64,000 nucleotides of DNA from Streptosporangium violaceochromogenes (GTDB lineage: Bacteria; Actinomycetota; Actinomycetes; Streptosporangiales; Streptosporangiaceae), in the NCBI RefSeq assembly GCF_014654615.1, contig NZ_BNBB01000001.1:1-64000 (forward strand), given 5' to 3'. This document shows positions 30,245-38,129 of this stretch, piece by piece. The translations under genes and the position numbers were made by a program. Positions within the stretch are counted from its first letter, which is position 1; each line of letters begins with the position of its first letter. The notes under the pieces are model-generated. The model was not told the DNA's origin and did not search any database. It saw only the letters and a list, made by a program, of their open reading frames with translations.

Positions 30245-31504
30245 ATGAGCCGAGAATTCTCCAAGATCAAGGAATCCCTGGCCGCCTGGCCGGAGATCCG
30301 CCGGCTGCTGCGCGGTGGCGAGGCGGGCCGGCTCGTCCCCGTCGTCATCCCCAAGGACCGCCGGGGCTTCGCCTGGGTGTCGCCGGTGCTGCTCGCGCTC
30401 TATCTCGCCGGCACGGCGCTGTCGGCCGAGGGGGTGTTCTCGGCCCTGTGCGCGCTCGGCGCGGCGCTGTTCCTGGTGACGGCGCTGGTCTGGGTGTGGC
30501 GCCGGGCCATCGTCGAGATCGAGGAGGGCACCACCGGCGTGCGCAGCCGATGGGGTGCGATCACCGGCACCCTGCCGCCGGGCCGCCATCACCTGTGGCT
30601 GCCCTGGGACCGGGTGGACGCGGTGGTGGACACCTCCACCGAGATCCCGTACTCCGCCCCGATCGCGGCCTGCCCGACCGCCGAGAACGTGCCACTGAAG
30701 TCGATCGAGTTCTTCCTGAAGTTCAGGATCGTCGACCCGGTGGCCTTTGTCCGGACGATCGGGGCCGGTAACTTCGACCTCGTGCTCAGCAGCGCCGTAC
30801 AGGACGCCATCCGCCAGCGCAGCCGCCTGGTCAACACCGAGCGGGCCTACGACCTGCGCGGGTCCGACGTGGGTGACATGCAGGAGCTGCTGACCCGCCA
30901 GCTCGGCCGGTACGGCGTGCGCATCACCGGCGCCAACATCCCCGACGTGCAGCTTCCCGACCAGTACCAGCAGCACCTGGCCACCCGGGAGAAGGTCGCC
31001 AAGGAGCTGTCGGCGTTCGAGCGCGAATGGGAGCTGACCCGCAAGCGGCGGATCGACACCCTGCTGATGGAGATCGAACGCGCCAAGAAGACGAGGGACG
31101 CCCGGATCGTCGAGGTCAGGGCGGCCGCCAACACCGCGCGTAAGGATGTCGCCCGCATGCTGGAGGAGCACGAGACCGAGGCCCAGCGGGTGCGCTGGGA
31201 GATCGAGGCGCGGGGCCGCGCCGAGCTCACCGCCGCCGAGAACGAGGCCAAGGGCCTGCGCCGGCTGGCCGACTCCTACCGCGACAACCGCGCCATGCTC
31301 CAGTACGAACTCGCCCGGCTGCGCCTGGAGGTGGGGGCCACACTCGCCGAGCAGGCCCCCCGCCCCGTCGTCGTGCGCACGGAGGGCACCGCCGGTGACC
31401 CCTCCGCGCTGTCCACCCTGCTCCTGGCCCAGCTCCTGCCGCGACTCGGTACGGGGAACGGTCCCGGGAACGGTCAGATCACATCACCCACACAACCCCT
31501 CTGA
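30245..31504 (+). CDS. SPFH/Band 7 domain membrane protein (second paralogue)
   Basis: A 419-residue paralogue of the preceding protein. Two hydrophobic segments lie at about 43-60 and 65-88. The SPFH domain spans about 92-270 (EEGTTGVRSRWGAITGTLPPGRH; IEFFLKFRIVDPVAFVRTI), and a charged coiled coil spans about 265-370. The C-terminus is Pro/Thr/Gly-rich. GGAGG lies nine bases before the ATG, inside the end of the upstream gene. Tandem, unequal SPFH genes in one operon suggest a hetero-oligomer, as with prohibitin or HflK/HflC pairs, but no FtsH gene is nearby. The next gene encodes a Spo0M-like arrestin-fold protein. Confidence 0.8.
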   Translation: MSREFSKIKESLAAWPEIRRLLRGGEAGRLVPVVIPKDRRGFAWVSPVLLALYLAGTALSAEGVFSALCALGAALFLVTALVWVWRRAIVEIEEGTTGVRSRWGAITGTLPPGRHHLWLPWDRVDAVVDTSTEIPYSAPIAACPTAENVPLKSIEFFLKFRIVDPVAFVRTIGAGNFDLVLSSAVQDAIRQRSRLVNTERAYDLRGSDVGDMQELLTRQLGRYGVRITGANIPDVQLPDQYQQHLATREKVAKELSAFEREWELTRKRRIDTLLMEIERAKKTRDARIVEVRAAANTARKDVARMLEEHETEAQRVRWEIEARGRAELTAAENEAKGLRRLADSYRDNRAMLQYELARLRLEVGATLAEQAPRPVVVRTEGTAGDPSALSTLLLAQLLPRLGTGNGPGNGQITSPTQPL

Positions 31505-31530
31505 AAACCCTCACATCCCGGGAGTCCCCC

Positions 31531-32304
31531 ATGGTTTTCCGTAAGCTGATGGCCGCCTTCGGCGCCGGTGTCGAGGTCGACACGGTCCTGCAGAACGCCA
31601 ACGTCCGCCCCGGCGAGATCCTGCGCGGTCAGGTCAACTTCCGCGGCGGCGGCTCCGACTACAGGGTCGAGGGCATCTTCATCGACTTCACCGCGGTCGT
31701 CGAGGTGGAGAGCGGCGACAACGAGTACAGAACGACCTTCAGCTTCCTGCGCCAGCAGATCACCGGCCCGTTCCACCTCGCCGCGGGCGCCCCCCAGTCG
31801 GCCCCCTTCGAGATCCCCGTCCCGTGGGAGACCCCCATCAGCGCCGTCGGCGGCCACCCGCTGCGCGGCATGCAGCTGGGCGTCTCCACCGAGCTCTCGC
31901 TGGCCGGCGCGCTGGACAAGGGCGATCTCGACCCGCTGTTCGTCAACCCGCTTCCCGCCCAGGACCACGTGCTGGGCGCGCTGGACGGCATGGGGTTCCG
32001 CTTCAAGAAGGCCGACCTGGAGCGGGGCACGCTGCACGGCTCCCGGATGCCGTTCTTCCAGGAGATCGAGTACTACGCCGGTCACGAGTACGCCCGGCAC
32101 TTCAACGAGCTGGAGCTGACCTTCATCGCCGGTCCGCACGCGATGGACGTCATCCTGGAGGCCGACAAGCGGGGCGGCTTCCTGACCTCCAGCCACGACA
32201 CCTACAACCGGTTCACCGTCCGCTACAACGACCACCCGGGCCAGGTCGAGCAGTCGCTGCGCGCCGGGCTCCACGCCATGGCCCGGCACCGCGGCTGGTT
32301 CTGA
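31531..32304 (+). CDS. Spo0M-family sporulation-control protein (arrestin-like fold)
   Basis: A 257-residue cytoplasmic protein of the Spo0M (SpoOM) family, whose N-terminal half has an arrestin-like beta-sandwich (VEVDTVLQNANVRPGEILRGQVNF is the signature) and whose C-terminal half is a second such domain. In Bacillus, Spo0M affects sporulation and cell division; in sporulating actinomycetes the role is not settled. GGGAG lies six bases upstream of the ATG, and only 26 bp separate it from the second SPFH gene. Membership of the SPFH operon suggests that it is an adaptor at an SPFH membrane platform, by analogy with arrestins. That is inference. Confidence 0.88.
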   Translation: MVFRKLMAAFGAGVEVDTVLQNANVRPGEILRGQVNFRGGGSDYRVEGIFIDFTAVVEVESGDNEYRTTFSFLRQQITGPFHLAAGAPQSAPFEIPVPWETPISAVGGHPLRGMQLGVSTELSLAGALDKGDLDPLFVNPLPAQDHVLGALDGMGFRFKKADLERGTLHGSRMPFFQEIEYYAGHEYARHFNELELTFIAGPHAMDVILEADKRGGFLTSSHDTYNRFTVRYNDHPGQVEQSLRAGLHAMARHRGWF

Positions 32305-32332
32305 CGTAAGGGTTCCGAGGTAAGGGGGACCG

Positions 32333-32352
32333 CCCCGGCCGTACGGCCGGGG
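32333..32352. terminator. Bidirectional hairpin terminator
   Basis: A perfect 20-bp palindrome (8-bp stem, CCCCGGCC, with GTAC as the loop) lies between the convergent Spo0M and zinc-ribbon genes, followed by no T-tract. Confidence 0.6.
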
Positions 32353-32362
32353 CACGAGCGGC

Positions 32363-32539
32363 CTACCGGGACTGGAGGTCGAGCACGCGGAACGCCCAGC
32401 GGCTCCCCGTCCAGCGCAGGAAGCGGCTCTTCGCGCAGTGGGGGCAGCCGGTGCCGCCCCGCAGCGCCGCCCCGCTGCTGACGGCCCGGCACCCCAGGCA
32501 GAGCAGGGGTGTCGAGCCGCTGACCACGCCTGATGACAT
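32363..32539 (-). CDS. Small zinc-ribbon protein
   Basis: A 58-residue protein with CLGC (about 15) and CPHC (about 33), the knuckles of a zinc ribbon, followed by KSRFLRWTGSRWAFRVLDLQSR. The translation is consistent with a structural zinc-binding protein; the family is unknown to me. The ATG at 32539 is used because the upstream codons lack a domain match. The AT-rich motif shared with the two ArsR promoters sits 32-52 bp upstream, which suggests common control. Confidence 0.55.
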   Translation of the reverse strand: MSSGVVSGSTPLLCLGCRAVSSGAALRGGTGCPHCAKSRFLRWTGSRWAFRVLDLQSR

Positions 32540-32570
32540 CTGAGCGTCCGCCCCTTCTCGCGATTTCCTT

Positions 32571-32591
32571 CTTGCCGATCTTAGCAATTGA
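32571..32591 (-). promoter_or_regulatory. ArsR-associated motif, site A (upstream of zinc-ribbon gene)
   Basis: CTTGCCGATCTTAGCAATTG is related to sites B and C (shared elements CTTGCCG and GCAATT). On the minus strand the site contains TAAGAT, a good -10 box, so a bound repressor would block the promoter of the zinc-ribbon gene. Confidence 0.4.
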
Positions 32592-32729
32592 TGAAGTCCG
32601 CAGGCCCTCCGGCGCGCCGGGCGACGGCCGCCTCACTTCGCGCCCCGGTCCGTGGCCGGCCCCGCCTCGGCCCGCACCGCCCGCAGGACCGCCGCCCGCA
32701 GGACCGCGCCGCCTCGGGCCCGTGCTGTC

Positions 32730-33071
32730 TCAGGCCCGCGTCGTCTCCGCCGCCCGCAGGTCCTGCAGGATCTCCGCCTGACCGGAGAGGACCTCGGCGA
32801 GGATGCGCCGCACCACCCCGAGCAGCTCGGCCACCAGCGAGCTGGTCAGCGAGTAGCGGACCGTCGCCCCCTCCTTGCTCGCGACGACCAGGCCTGCCCG
32901 GCGCAGCACCGCCAGCTGCTGCGACAGGTGAGCCGGTTCGATCCCGATCTCGGGAAGCAGCTCCGAGACCGTGCGGTCACGCTCACTCAGCAGCTCCAGC
33001 ACCCGGATGCGGGCGGGATGCCCCAGCGTTTTGAAGAGTCCCGCCTTCAGCTGGTACAGCGGTGTGCTCAC
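32730..33071 (-). CDS. ArsR-family regulator 1 (cysteine-free)
   Basis: A 113-residue winged-helix repressor. TLGHPARIRVLELLSE and LSQQLAVLRRAGLV form the HTH, YSLTSSLVAELLG the wing end, and a C-terminal helix supports dimerisation. It has no Cys at all, so it cannot use the thiolate metal site (ELCVCDL) of classical ArsR/SmtB sensors and must sense something else or bind metal through other ligands. The GTG at 33071 is preferred (GGAGATC a few bases upstream). It is about 54% identical by eye to the ArsR protein 280 bp upstream; the two share a promoter motif. Confidence 0.85.
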   Translation of the reverse strand: MSTPLYQLKAGLFKTLGHPARIRVLELLSERDRTVSELLPEIGIEPAHLSQQLAVLRRAGLVVASKEGATVRYSLTSSLVAELLGVVRRILAEVLSGQAEILQDLRAAETTRA

Positions 33072-33188
33072 CCGATCTCCTCCCTCCGGCCCCGCGTCCC
33101 TCACGCTCCGGCGTTCCGCCCCGGACGGGCCATCCGATCACACCGGGTGACGGTACCGTGGCCGTTGACCCGCCACACACTCATAAAT

Positions 33189-33213
33189 CTTGCTAATTGC
33201 GAATTCCGGCAAG
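33189..33213 (-). promoter_or_regulatory. ArsR-associated motif, site B (upstream of regulator 1)
   Basis: An AT-rich island with CTTGC (33189-33193) and GCAAG (33209-33213) as inverted arms around TAATTGCGAATTCCG. It is related to sites A and C. It lies about 120 bp upstream of regulator 1, in DNA otherwise above 75% GC. Confidence 0.45.
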
Positions 33214-33271
33214 AAGGAAGGGCCGCCCGTCAGGGACGGCCGGGCGCACCCCGCCCGGACGCCGGAGAGAG

Positions 33272-33302
33272 GATCGGGGCCCGGGACCGCCGTGCCCCGA
33301 TC
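33272..33302 (-). terminator. Hairpin terminator after ArsR regulator 2
   Basis: GATCGGGGC pairs exactly with GCCCCGATC around a 13-base loop, 50 bases downstream of the regulator 2 stop on the minus strand. Confidence 0.6.
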
Positions 33303-33351
33303 ATCGCCGCGTCCCGGCCAGCGCCGCGTCCCCATCACCGCCGGGCTTCGA

Positions 33352-33693
33352 TCACCGCCGGGCCTCGGTGCGCAGCTGGGCCAGCAGCTCCCCCTGGCCC
33401 GCCAGCAGCTCGGTCAGCATCCGTCGCGCGGCGAGCAGCAGGTCGACCACATCCGGCGCCGAGAGGGCGTAGACGACGGTCGCCCCCTCGCGGGCGGCCG
33501 ACACGATGCCGCTCCGGCGCAGCACCGCCAGCTGCTGCGACAGGCTGGAGGCCTCGATGCCGAGCTCGGCCAGCAGTTCCCGAACCGGCAGTGGGCCCCC
33601 CTGGAGCAGCTCCAGCACCCGGATGCGCACCGGGTGGCCGAGCGTGCGAAAGAGATCGGCCTTGGCCTGGTAGAGCGGGACCGGCGTGGTCAC
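33352..33693 (-). CDS. ArsR-family regulator 2 (cysteine-free)
   Basis: A 113-residue paralogue of regulator 1 with the same layout: FRTLGHPVRIRVLELLQGG, LSQQLAVLRRSGIVSAAREGATVVYAL and a C-terminal dimer helix (LLLAARRMLTELLAGQGELL). It also lacks Cys. Its ATG overlaps the stop of the upstream 60-residue gene by four bases, so the two are coupled. Its presence beside regulator 1 indicates a local duplication; they may cross-regulate or form heterodimers. The ligand is unknown. Confidence 0.85.
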   Translation of the reverse strand: MTTPVPLYQAKADLFRTLGHPVRIRVLELLQGGPLPVRELLAELGIEASSLSQQLAVLRRSGIVSAAREGATVVYALSAPDVVDLLLAARRMLTELLAGQGELLAQLRTEARR

Positions 33694-33872
33694 GCCGCAC
33701 CCTCTGCGGGGAGGCGGATGTCGACACCGTGCCGGTCGGCGATCCGCGTCAGGTTCTCCAGCCGGGCGAGCATCACGGACACCCCGTGGTCGTCGCAGGC
33801 CTCCCGCGCGCGCCGCAGCTCGGCTCCGACCTCGTCGACACGCGCCTGGAGCTCCGTCGCGAACTCGCTCAT
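33690..33872 (-). CDS. Small helical protein coupled to ArsR regulator 2
   Basis: A 60-residue protein of unknown function, predominantly helical with heptad-like spacing (FATELQARVDEVGAELRRAREACDDHG) and one Cys. The ATG at 33872 is chosen; the 18-codon upstream extension is poor coding sequence. Translation overlaps the ArsR gene (ATGA), so it is probably produced with it and could be a ligand-relay or antagonist of the repressor, but nothing in the sequence proves this. Site C lies just upstream. Confidence 0.55.
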   Translation of the reverse strand: MSEFATELQARVDEVGAELRRAREACDDHGVSVMLARLENLTRIADRHGVDIRLPAEGAA

Positions 33873-33906
33873 GACTCCGCTTCCCACTGCACCAGTCAAA
33901 CCATCA

Positions 33907-33961
33907 GCATTCCGGCAAGTAACCATAAGTCATGATGTATCCAATTGCATAATTCTTCAAG
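33907..33961. promoter_or_regulatory. ArsR-associated motif, site C (between the ArsR-2 operon and the DUF3073 gene)
   Basis: A 55-bp AT-rich stretch that contains GCATTCCGGCAAG (33907-33919; reverse complement CTTGCCGGAATGC, matching site B) and CAATTGCATAATTCTTCAAG (33942-33961). It could serve both divergent promoters. Confidence 0.4.
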
Positions 33962-33984
33962 TCGTAAGGACCTTAGATTAAGAT
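33956..33984 (+). promoter_or_regulatory. Promoter of the DUF3073 gene
   Basis: TTCAAG (33956-33961), a 17-base spacer and TAAGAT (33979-33984) make a good housekeeping-type promoter, about 45 bp upstream of the start codon. Its -35 box overlaps site C. Confidence 0.55.
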
Positions 33985-34028
33985 GGGTCCGGAAAGATGC
34001 CACGAGCATGGGCGGAGGGGCGGAGCAG

Positions 34029-34223
34029 ATGGGACGAGGCCGGGCCAAGGCGAAGCAGACGAAAGTGGCTCGCGCGCTGAAATACAGCACTCACAACCTC
34101 GACCTCGAACGGCTGGAGCGCGAACTCAGCGGCTCCCCGACCGCGGACGGTGAGGCGGCGCGACCACGCTCCCGGTCGGCGGGCCGGGCCGAGGAGCCCT
34201 CCGGGGTCTCTCCGGAACGATGA
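34029..34223 (+). CDS. DUF3073 protein
   Basis: A 64-residue actinobacterial protein. The beginning MGRGRAKAKQTKVARALKY is the invariant DUF3073 signature, followed by THNLDLERLERELSG and a disordered, basic/acidic tail. It has no known activity; its small size, basic N-terminus and conservation suggest a nucleic-acid- or ribosome-associated role, which is inference. The ATG at 34029 matches the family start; upstream codons are not conserved. A promoter at 33956-33984 and a terminator at 34249-34274 make it a monocistronic unit. Confidence 0.88.
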   Translation: MGRGRAKAKQTKVARALKYSTHNLDLERLERELSGSPTADGEAARPRSRSAGRAEEPSGVSPER

Positions 34224-34248
34224 CCCGCCACCCGGCGGGACAGGCGGG

Positions 34249-34274
34249 GGGGAGGGCCGTGCCCGGCCCTCCCC
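34249..34274. terminator. Bidirectional hairpin terminator
   Basis: GGGGAGGGCC and its exact complement form a 10-bp stem with a 6-base loop between the convergent DUF3073 and PIG-L genes. Confidence 0.65.
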
Positions 34275-34335
34275 GGGCCGACGGAGCACCACCCCCGCCG
34301 GGCGGGGCGGCCGATGAGACGGGCCGGCTCCCTCC

Positions 34336-35280
34336 TCAGCTCGAAGACGGAGAGCCCTCGGCGAGGGTCTCTCCCGACCTGCGGCGATACATGCGGTCGA
34401 TCCAGGTGTCATAGCGTCGGCCGGCGCCGATCCGATAGTCGTGCTGGCGGTAGATGGCGAAGACCTTGCGCTTGACCTCGCGCTCGATCGAGTTGAGATT
34501 GGGAGGGAACGCCTCGATCGTGTACCCCCGATAGGAGATCACCCCCACCCCCGCGGGCACGGCCTCCGTCGCGAACCTGGCCGCGGCCACGTGATCGGGG
34601 TGGTCATGGCCCACCGGCGGCGGAGCCGGGTCGAGGATGTGCAGCGTCGTGGGGTGGAAGGCGCGCATCAGCGCGCGCAGCATCTCCACCACGTCGCCGT
34701 GGGACAGGCAGGCGGCGCGGCGTAGGAAGGCGCGGACGCAGGTCTTGCCGCCGGCGTCGGCCCACAGCCGCGTCAGCGCGCCGCGGCCGCCGTCCGCCCG
34801 GGGATCGCCTCCGTCGGGCAGCCCGGCGAAGACCAGCTGGACGCGGGGAAGGTCGGCCAGGGTGTCCACCTCGACCGGCATGCGGCCCAGCGTCACGATG
34901 GTACGGCGCCAGCGGTCGCGGACCCCGGCGATCCAGGCGTAGGCCGCCCGGATGCCCCGCTGCCGGTCGGCGGCGTAGCCCCCCGGGGCATGGGTGTCGC
35001 GCATCCCCGCCACCGACTCCCCGGCCGTCAGATAGACGGTGACGCTGCTCGCCCCGCGCGCCAGCAGCTTCAGCAGGTCGGGGCTCATGAACAGCAGGTC
35101 GTCGTCGGGGTGGGCGACCACCTGGAGATACACCCCCCGGGGGATCTTCCCGGCGAACAGTGTCGCCGGACCGGGGATCCTGGTCACCGGCAGGACGATC
35201 GGCAGGATGATCGCGGCGATCACCGCAGCCACGCTGACACTCCGCACGCCCCGCACGCCGACCCCCGCCGCCACCGACAA
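34336..35280 (-). CDS. Secreted or membrane-anchored PIG-L deacetylase
   Basis: A 314-residue LmbE/PIG-L zinc deacetylase. A hydrophobic N-terminal segment (about 15-33, VAAVIAAIILPIVLPV) should export or anchor it. The active-site motif AHPDDDLLF (about 56) and the second metal site GHDHPDHVAAARF (about 228) are intact. Relatives deacetylate N-acetylglucosamine derivatives (mycothiol, GPI, glycopeptides). This one, with an export signal and no mycothiol genes around, more likely acts on an extracellular glycan, but the substrate is not visible from sequence. An imperfect inverted repeat lies in its promoter (35327-35357). Confidence 0.85.
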   Translation of the reverse strand: MSVAAGVGVRGVRSVSVAAVIAAIILPIVLPVTRIPGPATLFAGKIPRGVYLQVVAHPDDDLLFMSPDLLKLLARGASSVTVYLTAGESVAGMRDTHAPGGYAADRQRGIRAAYAWIAGVRDRWRRTIVTLGRMPVEVDTLADLPRVQLVFAGLPDGGDPRADGGRGALTRLWADAGGKTCVRAFLRRAACLSHGDVVEMLRALMRAFHPTTLHILDPAPPPVGHDHPDHVAAARFATEAVPAGVGVISYRGYTIEAFPPNLNSIEREVKRKVFAIYRQHDYRIGAGRRYDTWIDRMYRRRSGETLAEGSPSSS

Positions 35281-35326
35281 TTACCTCGACACTAGAGGCG
35301 AGGATTAGCCGGTAAAATGACCTATT

Positions 35327-35357
35327 CGGATGATCTTTAGTAACCAAAAACCATCCG
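35327..35357 (-). promoter_or_regulatory. Inverted repeat in PIG-L promoter region
   Basis: CGGATG (35327-35332) and CATCCG (35352-35357) flank an AT-rich centre that contains TAAAGAT on the minus strand, a possible -10 box about 50 bp upstream of the PIG-L start. The spacing fits an operator, but no regulator is indicated. Confidence 0.3.
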
Positions 35358-35463
35358 AAAGGCGGAGTCTGCGACAGGCCCGCCTCCGGGTACCGCGAAA
35401 AACATCGCGCCCGGAAAAGCGCCGAAAGGACGCGAAAACACTGGAGCGCTCCCGCCTTCCCTT

Positions 35464-36063
35464 TCAGGCGCCGGCGCGGGCCAGCAGTTCGGCCCAGACC
35501 TCCTCCACCCGGGCCTCCAGCTCCTCCAGCGACCCCTCGTTCGGCACCACGATGTCGGCCGCCTTCAGCCGCTCCTCCCGGCTCGCCTGCGCGGCGATCC
35601 TGGCCCTGGCGTCCGGCTCGCCCATGCCCCGCAGCCGGACCAGCCGATCGAGACGCACGTCGTCGGCCGTGTCCACGACGATCACCAGGTCGTACATGGG
35701 GGCGAGATTGTTCTCCACCAGCAGCGGCACGTCGTAGACGACGATCGCGTCCTCGGCGGCCCGGCTCTGCAACTCGGCCATCCGCGCCCCGACAAGCGGG
35801 TGCACGACGGCGTTGAGCGACGCCAGGCGCTCGGAGTCGGGGAAGACGATCGAGCCCAGCCGCTCCCGATCGAGCGAGCCGTCCTCGCGCAGCACCTCGG
35901 TTCCGAACAGCGCGACGATCCGGGACAACCCCTCGGTCCCGGGCTCGACCACCTCACGGGCGATCCTGTCGGCGTCGATCACCGTGGCCCCCCGGGAGGC
36001 CAGCCGCCGCGACACCTCGCTCTTGCCCGATCCGATCCCGCCGGTAAGACCCACCTTCAACAT
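35464..36063 (-). CDS. coaE: Dephospho-CoA kinase
   Basis: A 199-residue kinase for the last step of coenzyme A synthesis. The P-loop [11 protein letters not shown] begins at residue 5, then [13 protein letters not shown] (about 33), HPLVGARM (about 87) and DVPLLVEN (about 110). The size is normal, without the GrpB-type fusion found in mycobacterial CoaE. The ATG at 36063 gives the family start; one four codons upstream is also possible. No clear ribosome-binding site is present at either. It is transcribed after the GNAT gene with a 37-bp gap. Confidence 0.95.
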   Translation of the reverse strand: MLKVGLTGGIGSGKSEVSRRLASRGATVIDADRIAREVVEPGTEGLSRIVALFGTEVLREDGSLDRERLGSIVFPDSERLASLNAVVHPLVGARMAELQSRAAEDAIVVYDVPLLVENNLAPMYDLVIVVDTADDVRLDRLVRLRGMGEPDARARIAAQASREERLKAADIVVPNEGSLEELEARVEEVWAELLARAGA

Positions 36064-36100
36064 GATCGGCAGCATACGCGGTACGGTCCGCGACCGGCGC

Positions 36101-36556
36101 CTACGGCTCCCTGCGGAGGTGGACCAGGGTCAGGTGGTCGCTCATCCGCTCCCTGCCGGTCTCACGGTAGCCGTGCCGGCGGTAGAGCCGCAGGTTGCCC
36201 GCCGACAGGTGACCGGTGAACAGGTCGAAGGCCGAGGCGGAGGTCATCCGCCGGTGCAGGGCCTCAAGCAGGGAGCCGCCGACCCCCCTGCCCTGCGCGT
36301 CCGGGGCGACCACCAGGCGGCCGACCAGGCAGGCGGTGCCGGCCATCCGTCCCCGGACCGCGCCGACCAGGCGCCCGTCCTGGCGGGCGACGAGCACGAC
36401 GGCCGTCTCCACCGCCCCGCGGACCTGCTCGGCGGACTCCACCAGCGGCGCGATGAACGGATCACCGTACAGCTGCGCCTCGGCGACGTAGGCGGCCCGC
36501 TGCACCGTCAGGATCTCGCCCGCGTCCGCGGGACGCGCCCGCTCGATCACCGTCAC
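36101..36556 (-). CDS. GNAT-family N-acetyltransferase
   Basis: A 151-residue acetyltransferase. The acetyl-CoA loop is [20 protein letters not shown] (about 88-107) and the final motif B strand is [21 protein letters not shown]. The family transfers acetyl groups to amines or protein N-termini; the substrate is unknown. The ATG start is followed by a normal first strand ([22 protein letters not shown]). It lies between the rpsA terminator and coaE and is probably cotranscribed with coaE. Confidence 0.85.
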   Translation of the reverse strand: MTVIERARPADAGEILTVQRAAYVAEAQLYGDPFIAPLVESAEQVRGAVETAVVLVARQDGRLVGAVRGRMAGTACLVGRLVVAPDAQGRGVGGSLLEALHRRMTSASAFDLFTGHLSAGNLRLYRRHGYRETGRERMSDHLTLVHLRREP

Positions 36557-36576
36557 GGCGCAACCCTAGCCGCATG

Positions 36577-36608
36577 GGAAAGGGCCCCGCCGCGGCGGGG
36601 CCCTTTCC
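36577..36608. terminator. Strong palindromic terminator of rpsA
   Basis: A perfect 32-bp palindrome (GGAAAGGGCCCCGCCG and its complement) lies 37 bases after the rpsA stop. It separates rpsA from the GNAT-coaE pair. Confidence 0.75.
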
Positions 36609-36644
36609 GGTGAATCTCAGATCTTCGCGTTTCGCCGGCAGGCG

Positions 36645-38129
36645 TCAGCTCTGACCGCCCGCGAGCTTCTCGCGCAGAGCGGCGAGAGCCTCGTCGGAGG
36701 CGAGAGCGCCGCCCGCCGGAGCGGAGGGGCCGGTCGACGTGCTCTGGCCCTCACCGGAGTAGGACGACGTGGACGCGGCCTCCCCGGCCTCGGCCTCGGC
36801 CTTGCGGGCCTCCTCGACCTGCCGCTTGTGGGCCTCGAAGCGGGTCTGGGCCTCGGCGTACTGGCGCTCCCACTCCTCGCGCTGGCGGTCGAAGCCCTCA
36901 AGCCACTCGCCGGTCTCGGAGTCGAAGCCCTCGGGGTAGATGTAGTTGCCCGAGTCGTCGTAGGAGGCGGCCATGCCGTACAGCGTGGGGTCGAACTCGA
37001 CGTCGGAGCCGAGGGCCCCCTCGTTGGCCTGCTTGAGCGAGAGAGAGATCCGGCGACGGTCGAGGTCGATGTCGATGATCTTCACGAAGATCTCGTCGCC
37101 GACCTGGACGACCTGCTCGGGGATCTCGACGTGGCGCTCGGCCAGCTCGGAGATGTGAACCAGGCCCTCGATGCCCTCCTCGACACGCACGAACGCGCCG
37201 AACGGCACCAGCTTGGTGACGCGGCCCGGGACGACCTGGCCGATCTGGTGGGTGCGGGCGAACTGCTGCCAGGGGTCCTCCTGCGTCGCCTTGAGCGACA
37301 GCGAGACCCGCTCGCGCTCCATGTCGACGTCGAGGACCTCGACGGTGACCTCCTGGCCGACCTCGACGACCTCGGAGGGGTGGTCGATGTGCTTCCACGA
37401 CAGCTCGGAGACGTGAACCAGGCCGTCGACTCCGCCGAGGTCCACGAAAGCACCGAAGTTGACGATCGAGGACACGACGCCCTTGCGGACCTGACCCTTC
37501 TGCAGGGTGTTGAGGAAGGTCTGGCGGACCTCGGACTGGGTCTGCTCCAGCCAGGCGCGGCGGGACAGGACCACGTTGTTGCGGTTCTTGTCCAGCTCGA
37601 TGATCTTCGCTTCGAGCTCACGGCCGACGTACGGCTGCAGGTCGCGGACCCGGCGCATCTCGACCAGGGAGGCCGGCAGGAAGCCGCGCAGACCGATGTC
37701 GAGGATGAGACCGCCCTTGACGACCTCGATGACGGTACCGGTGACGATGCCGTCCTCGTCCTTGATCTTCTCGATCGTGCCCCAGGCGCGTTCGTACTGG
37801 GCGCGCTTCTTGGAGAGGATGAGGCGCCCCTCCTTGTCCTCCTTCTGGAGGACGAGAGCCTCGACGTGCTCGCCAACCTCGACGACGTCCGCGGGATCGA
37901 CATCGTGCTTGATCGAGAGCTCACGCGAGGGGATGACCCCCTCGGTCTTGTAGCCGATGTCGAGCAAAACTTCGTCTCGATCGACCTTGACGACGGTGCC
38001 CTCGACGATGTCGCCGTCGTTGAAGTACTTGATGGTCAGGTCGATCGCTGCGAGGAACTCTTCCTCGGAGCCGATGTCGTTGACCGCTACCTGCGGGGTG
38101 CTCGAGGTGGCCTCAGTGCTGCTCGTCAT
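36645..38129 (-). CDS. rpsA: 30S ribosomal protein S1
   Basis: A 494-residue protein with four S1 (OB-fold) domains at about residues 37-105, 123-188, 209-277 and 294-363 (for example GDIVEGTVVKVDRDEVLLDIGYKTEGVIP and GQVVPGRVTKLVPFGAFVRVEEGIEGLVH). It aids translation initiation on mRNA. The C-terminal 125 residues are charged and disordered, ending in ALREKLAGGQS, as in other actinobacterial S1 proteins. The four-domain form, not the six-domain E. coli form, is normal here. Its promoter lies in the 220-bp gap before the polysaccharide deacetylase gene. Confidence 0.97.
   Translation of the reverse strand: MTSSTEATSSTPQVAVNDIGSEEEFLAAIDLTIKYFNDGDIVEGTVVKVDRDEVLLDIGYKTEGVIPSRELSIKHDVDPADVVEVGEHVEALVLQKEDKEGRLILSKKRAQYERAWGTIEKIKDEDGIVTGTVIEVVKGGLILDIGLRGFLPASLVEMRRVRDLQPYVGRELEAKIIELDKNRNNVVLSRRAWLEQTQSEVRQTFLNTLQKGQVRKGVVSSIVNFGAFVDLGGVDGLVHVSELSWKHIDHPSEVVEVGQEVTVEVLDVDMERERVSLSLKATQEDPWQQFARTHQIGQVVPGRVTKLVPFGAFVRVEEGIEGLVHISELAERHVEIPEQVVQVGDEIFVKIIDIDLDRRRISLSLKQANEGALGSDVEFDPTLYGMAASYDDSGNYIYPEGFDSETGEWLEGFDRQREEWERQYAEAQTRFEAHKRQVEEARKAEAEAGEAASTSSYSGEGQSTSTGPSAPAGGALASDEALAALREKLAGGQS

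Noticed and set aside
32677..32706. A 15-bp tandem duplication downstream of ArsR 1
   Set aside because: Two copies in GC-rich spacer DNA; most likely simple slippage.
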